The notes under the pieces are model-generated. The model was not told where the DNA came from, ran no database searches, and saw only the letters and a program-made list of their open reading frames with translations. Both the position numbers and the translations under genes were made by a program. Of a stretch of DNA of 64,000 bases, positions 39,101 through 45,100 are shown in pieces. The stretch comes from Closterium sp. NIES-65 (lineage: Eukaryota; Streptophyta; Zygnematophyceae; Desmidiales; Closteriaceae): positions 407,501-471,500 of the forward strand of contig CANXME010002095.1 of assembly GCA_948144175.1 (NCBI GenBank), in the 5' to 3' direction. Positions within the stretch are counted from its first letter, which is position 1. Each line of letters starts with the position of its first letter.

Positions 39101-42100
39101 AGAACTGCTGCTCTCACAACCACGGCCTCCAAGTTTCTCTCCTTGAACATTTCACTATCGTTACACTGGCTGAAACAGAAAAAGGAGCTGTTATCTAAAA
39201 AGAACCGTGGGAAACACACCAATGTTAGGCTATGAGGGAGCTGGAGCTTCGGCGTGGCTCGGATAGTTGTTGAAAACAAACCAGCCGAACAGAAGAACTG
39301 GTTCAATTTGTTGAAGAAGAAAATAACGGCCGCAAAAAAGAAAAACGGTATAGTTTGGGTAAAAAATGAACTGAACCGCCCTGAACCGAACCGCGGTAAT
39401 TTTTTGTGCTCATGCGTACTTTTATCATTTCACCTCACTATAACCTCAGTGGTGTTTATAATTTGGCATTCTTTTTCCACTCAGAGATTTTTCAAGCAAC
39501 CAACTGTCTGGCAGCATTCCTGCTACCATCAGCACACTCACCCAAGTTTCTCACCTGTCAGTTGCCCTCTTGTCTAGTGCTGTCAATTTCCTCTCACACG
39601 AGAGCTTTTCTCATGATGAGCGCGAGCTAAGAACACAAGGGGGTGACTTTGATACATACGTGTGTCCATGCAATGAAGTCATTCGTGGAGTGCACCCTTT
39701 TTCCATTGTTTTGAATGGATGGGTTGCTGTACTTCAAATGTGGTGCTCAGTTGAATTCTCCTTACTTTGGTTAGCCCCACGATCTCTCTGTTCTTCTTCC
39801 TGCCCTAGTTTTGTGAAACATTTTCCTTCAAAAAGCCCACCAGCAGCATCCCACTTCGCATGCTGGTGCATCATCATCCTAGAGTGCTGGTCTATAACAT
39901 TGAACACTACCCAGTACCACTTAAGAGTCAAACCAGTCAATAGAAAAGCACACGAATGCCCGTGGTTGCTGTGCCAGTGCCCTGTATACCCATCTTCACA
40001 TTCCTCGGATTGCTTCCTCGTTTCTCTCTTCCTCATTTCTCGGATTTCTGTCTTCCCTGGTCTCAATCAACCAACCATCCTCGTACGCCTCTTCTTCCTC
40101 TCCCTCTTCTGTATCCTTCTCTTCCACCTCACCTTCCCCTTCTGCTCCCCTTCTCGTTGACTCCTTATTCTTCTCCTCCGCCAGCCCGTGTCTATCCCCT
40201 TCTGCTCCCCCATCCGTATACCCATTCTTCTCAACAACCCCTCACATCTTCGCTCAGTGCACTCCACTTTTTTCTATCCAGGTGCAGTGAGGTGATCCCC
40301 ACCCATCCTTCTCCCGCCACTTGCACCTCCTTCTTGCAGAGACCTCTCTCACAACTACCTCACAGGCCGCGCACTGAAGCTCCTTGCTGCGCGAACCCTA
40401 TATCTCTCCAGCAACTTCCTCTCGGGCCCTCTGCCCGACGGGGCATGCCAGCCTCACTCTTTTGATGCCAACTGCTTCACGTTGCCGCTTGGCTGTGCCT
40501 TGGTGCCCCAGCGACAGGAGGCAGCATGCAATGCATTCTGTGGCGTCTCCTCTGCTGCTGGTGCTGCTGCTGCTGCTGCGTGTGGAGGACATGGGGTGTG
40601 CTATCCAGAGGGGGCTAGCTTGGCACCCACATGTCTGTGTGATGCGGGATTCGTGCAATTTGGAGGGATCACCTGTGTTGCTCAAGGTAGGGGACACCAC
40701 TTGAAATCTATGAAACATGACCACATACTGATTTACAGAATGGTGGGACGTCCAACTCACATGAACTCCAGTCGCTTGTTGATCGGAATTCTTAGGTATC
40801 ACCCTGTCATACCTCCATATTGTTAGCGATAGACTTCCACCTCACGTCTTTTACTTGCACTTTTAATGTCCTACTTTAGTGTAGTAGTTTTTGTGGTTGG
40901 GTGTTACACCAATATCCCAACCCAACCCAAATGTGATGTGGTCAACTGAAACCTTCAACTCCAACACCAGTTGAAGATTTCAGTCGATCTTATTGGGAAT
41001 TGCCCCCGATCCCCTGCCCATCTGTTCCCACCCATTTTCTAATGTACTTAGAATTCTTGAGCTCCTTTATTAAATCAATCAAGTCTCGCTCAAGTTCTTA
41101 CACATATCCCACTTCTGTCCATCCGTCTGGTATGTTTGTGCAGGCCAGAACAAAAACTACTCAAGCAGTCAAGCGGTTCTCCCACCAGCATCTATACTCA
41201 CCAGGGGGGGGCAGCGCGAGACGAAGGGGAACTTCACCGCAGAGCCGGTGAAGTTGTTTGTGTACGAGGCAAACCAGGGACTGTCGCGGTGTGGGCTGCA
41301 GCTCGCCTTTCACGCCAACTTTACCTTCTCCCTCTTGCCTCGATCTGGCCACGTGGGCTTCAACGGCTTAGCGTTTGTCATCTCGGCAACGGACCAGGTG
41401 GGGAGTGGCGCTGGGGTGGGGTATGGTGGAATGGACACACGGAGCATGGCGGTGGAGTTTGACACTCTGCAGAACAAGGAGCATGGCGACATGAGCAGCC
41501 ACCATGTCGGGCTGAACGTTCGAGGCGAAGACAGATCGCTAGTCGCTGTGAGGTCACCCTTCCGTCTGAGCAACAGGAAGGCGTACACGGCGTGGGTGGA
41601 CTATGAGCCAGGAGACCCCGGCACCATCCAGGTCTTCCTGGCTGACTCGCAGGAGAAGCCGCAGCAAGCGGTGCTGGAGTGGAGGCTGGCGCTGTGTGAG
41701 GTGCTGCAGGGTGCAGTTGATCAGCCCGCCTTCTTCTTTGGCTTCGTGGCGTCCACCACTGTGAAGCCGTTTCAGCGGCACGTCATTCTTGAATCGACAG
41801 TGGATACAGGTAAGCAGTGTGTGCTTTCAGGTGGATGGGCTTGGCATGGTGGTTAACAACATGGGAGGTCCAGTCCGGAGGATGTAAAGGAGGTGGCAAC
41901 GAGACTGAGGGAGTGGATGGTGATGTAAGGAATTGTGACGATGGGGGTAGTGCTGGTGAAGATGAGGTTAGCTCTGGCGCTGATGAGGTTACCGATGGAG
42001 GTCAATTTGAAAGTGACTGCAATTTGATATGAGTCACTAATTTTCTCAATCTTACATGGTGTCTTCTATCTTCGCTCTGATTGCTTTGTCTTTGTGCAGG

Positions 42101-45100
42101 CCTTCCTGCTTCTCCCCGAACAGTCACACGTAATCCAGGTGAGACATCGTCTCCCATGCTTCTGTTGCGACTCTCGCAACTACCTCCGTTAGAAGGACAA
42201 AAGAGGCAAGCATTGTGACAGTGTGATTGTTATTATCATCTTATAATGTGTACAGACGTTTCCCCTCGCGTTTGTTTATCTTTCCACATGTATCCTTCAC
42301 TCTCCGTCTTACCATGTTTTTCTTTTCTTCTGGAGGTTCTTTGTACTAAATACTCATGCATTCCGTACATTGGGTGTAAGAAAGAAGAATAACCTAGACA
42401 GTGTGGTTGATGGTGCACAGCACGGTGGTTGATGGTGCACAGCACGGTGCGCATAAATCTGAAGCAAACTGGAAAATGGAGAAGCTGAGCAACTTCGTTT
42501 ATGGAATTAGGGAAGCGAATTTTTTATGAGAGACATGCATGAACCACGCTTGAACGGAGTGCTTGTTTGGTGGATGTTGTAATGACCACTTGAGGTGCAG
42601 ATGTTATTGGATAAGGGTTGCAGTTCAGCAACGTTAGGGCAATGCACCCCAGACCATTGTACTCATTATCCCCCTTCAAGTTCTATCTTGTAACAACTTG
42701 TCACTTTCACATCTCATTCCTTTCTCTATAATTCAACTTCTGAGCATATCACAGCCTATGGCCTGCAGCTATCAACGAACACATACATGCCAGAACGGGC
42801 CAGCCCCTTCCCGCGCTATGTGAGTGCGGACTACCGTGTTGCGCCCAGCAAGCAGGACTCGTGGGTCATCAGCGACTTCCACTCCTGGGACTCCGTGCCC
42901 TTCCTCGGCTGGCCCGTCAAGGACCAAAGAGACTGCAGTGAGTGAAACCAATGGGAACCTGTAGAAGCATATTGGAGCTGATAGCTGGGCTGGTGTCTTG
43001 GTTAGTTGCTACAATCTGCGTCTTTCCATTTGCTGTTCTGCTGCTGGTCACTTTCATGTTTCAACTATCGCACAATAATCAGGGCAATATGAGTCTTCAT
43101 CATTTTTCAGCCGTCATCGCATGAGCTTCAATTATTCACGAACCAATTTTCATCATACGCAGGTGCTTGTTGGGCGTTTGCGCTGGTGGCGAGTGTGGAA
43201 GCGGCATACGGCATTGCCTTGAATGCACAGGCACCGCAGCTGTCAGTGGAGTCACTCTTTGCAGCCATGGGGCTCACCTCCGAAGCTGACAAGTGCAGCA
43301 CGGGGGGCTCCCCCACCGAGGCGTTGGAAAGGCTTCTCATGCTGCCTCACGGTGGAGTCATAGAGGTTGGAGCGCCTGTGAGTAGTGTGGTGAAGTGTGA
43401 TTCCAGAGATTTGAAGTGGTGTGCCCTAGGGATGAGCAAGGTGGCGAACATCTGTTCGGTTCGCCTCGAACACGTTCGAGGCGAACCGAACAGGTTTTGT
43501 TTTTTAGCTCAAATCGTTCGCCGAACAGTGTTCAATGTTCGCCCGAACACGTTCGTGTTCGGGCCGCTGCTGAAATTTGCCCGCGACGAACACGAATAGT
43601 GTTCGAGGTTTGCCCGAACACGCCTCCACAGGCGAACAGCGAACACCTGTTTTTTCCTAAACTGTTCGCCGAACCGAATAGTGTTCGGTTCGGCAAAAGA
43701 GGGTGTTCGACAACGGGCGAAGACGAACATGTTCGTGTTCGCCCTTTGCTCATCCCTAGTGTGCCCGACGTTGAGAGAGTTGCGACTATACTTCAACTGG
43801 TGATATGAGGACTGTCTCCGAGTCGTTGAAGCCACTGGCATTGGTTGCAACTTATAACCGAGTTGAACTAATTTTCCATCGGCATACGAGTGCCCCTGCA
43901 GTCTGATACGCAATGATAGAGTGGCCGGATCGGGGCCAAGAGACCGAGTTATGGCAGCAAGAGGCAAACAGCTTCTACCAAGCATGATCAACGGTCAGCT
44001 AAGGTCGGCTTGCCACGAGCCGGAAGGGGCCGAGCCAGACTTAAGAGTTCCATAACATTCAGAAGGCAACGTATAGGGTACAAAATGAATATTCTAATCA
44101 TTTTGTAATGCACCCAACATTCTGCTGCTTTCTATGATTGGCCGCCATCATTTTCCACAAGCAAACTTTTGTTTTCCATTGTGACCTCCTTTTATGTTTC
44201 TTTCTCTTCCTTCCTATCTGTAATTAAATCCCCTATGAAATGTTCATCTTTAGAAAAAGAAGTACCCTGTTCATGGCTTTGAGCGCACAAGGTTCAAGGA
44301 GTTTGTGGGGCTCATGCTGGCAGTGCGTCGACAGCCAGTGGTGGTTCACATTGAGGCTTCTGCTCTGAGTTTTGCACAATATGACGGGGTGGGTGTTTCT
44401 TGCGTTGACCCTTCATTCTGTGCACAAGTTGTCAAGAGTTGTACAGAAGTTGTTGTTCGCATTACCTGTATGCCAAAAACCAACCCAGGGTTGTACACAA
44501 GTTGTTACCAGCATTAACCTGTATGCCTGAAGTGGTACTTTGTTGTTTGTTGTTTCATCCCTCCATAACTGTTGTGGTGCCCCCTTTCTCCTCAGACCTT
44601 CAAGTACCAGGATCCTGGTTGCTACACCGGCAGACTGAACCACGTTGTACTCGTTATTGGATACTTCATCTTGAGAAATGACGGCAGCCAAAATCGCATA
44701 GCGCCTCCATTTTGGATCATCCGCAACTCGTGGGGAGTGGAGTGGGGTGACCGGGGCCACATGCGCATGGACATTCAGGGAGGGGATGGCGTGTGTGGCA
44801 TCAACGTGCTGCCTGGCATCTACCCCATTGTCAAGAGTGAGGCATTTATCTCGAGGTGTTGAGTGGGGCATCTACCTCGAGGTGTTGAGTGAGGCATCTA
44901 CCTCGAGGTGTTGAGTGAGGCATCTACCTCGAGGTGTTGAGTGAGGCATCTACCTCGAGGTGTTGAGTGAGGCATCTACCTCATTGTCTTAAATGGGGCA
45001 CCTTCCCCCATCGCTCTCTCCATATCTCAGTCCCCCCCTTCCAGTCCATCACAGGGTGTTTGGGGCAGGGTGAAATTCACAGAAGAATTATGTAATTAGT

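Noticed and set aside
810..39556. CRISPR-like array of regularly sized repeats
   Set aside because: The 72-bp units are coding, flanked by splice sites and spaced by introns of variable length.
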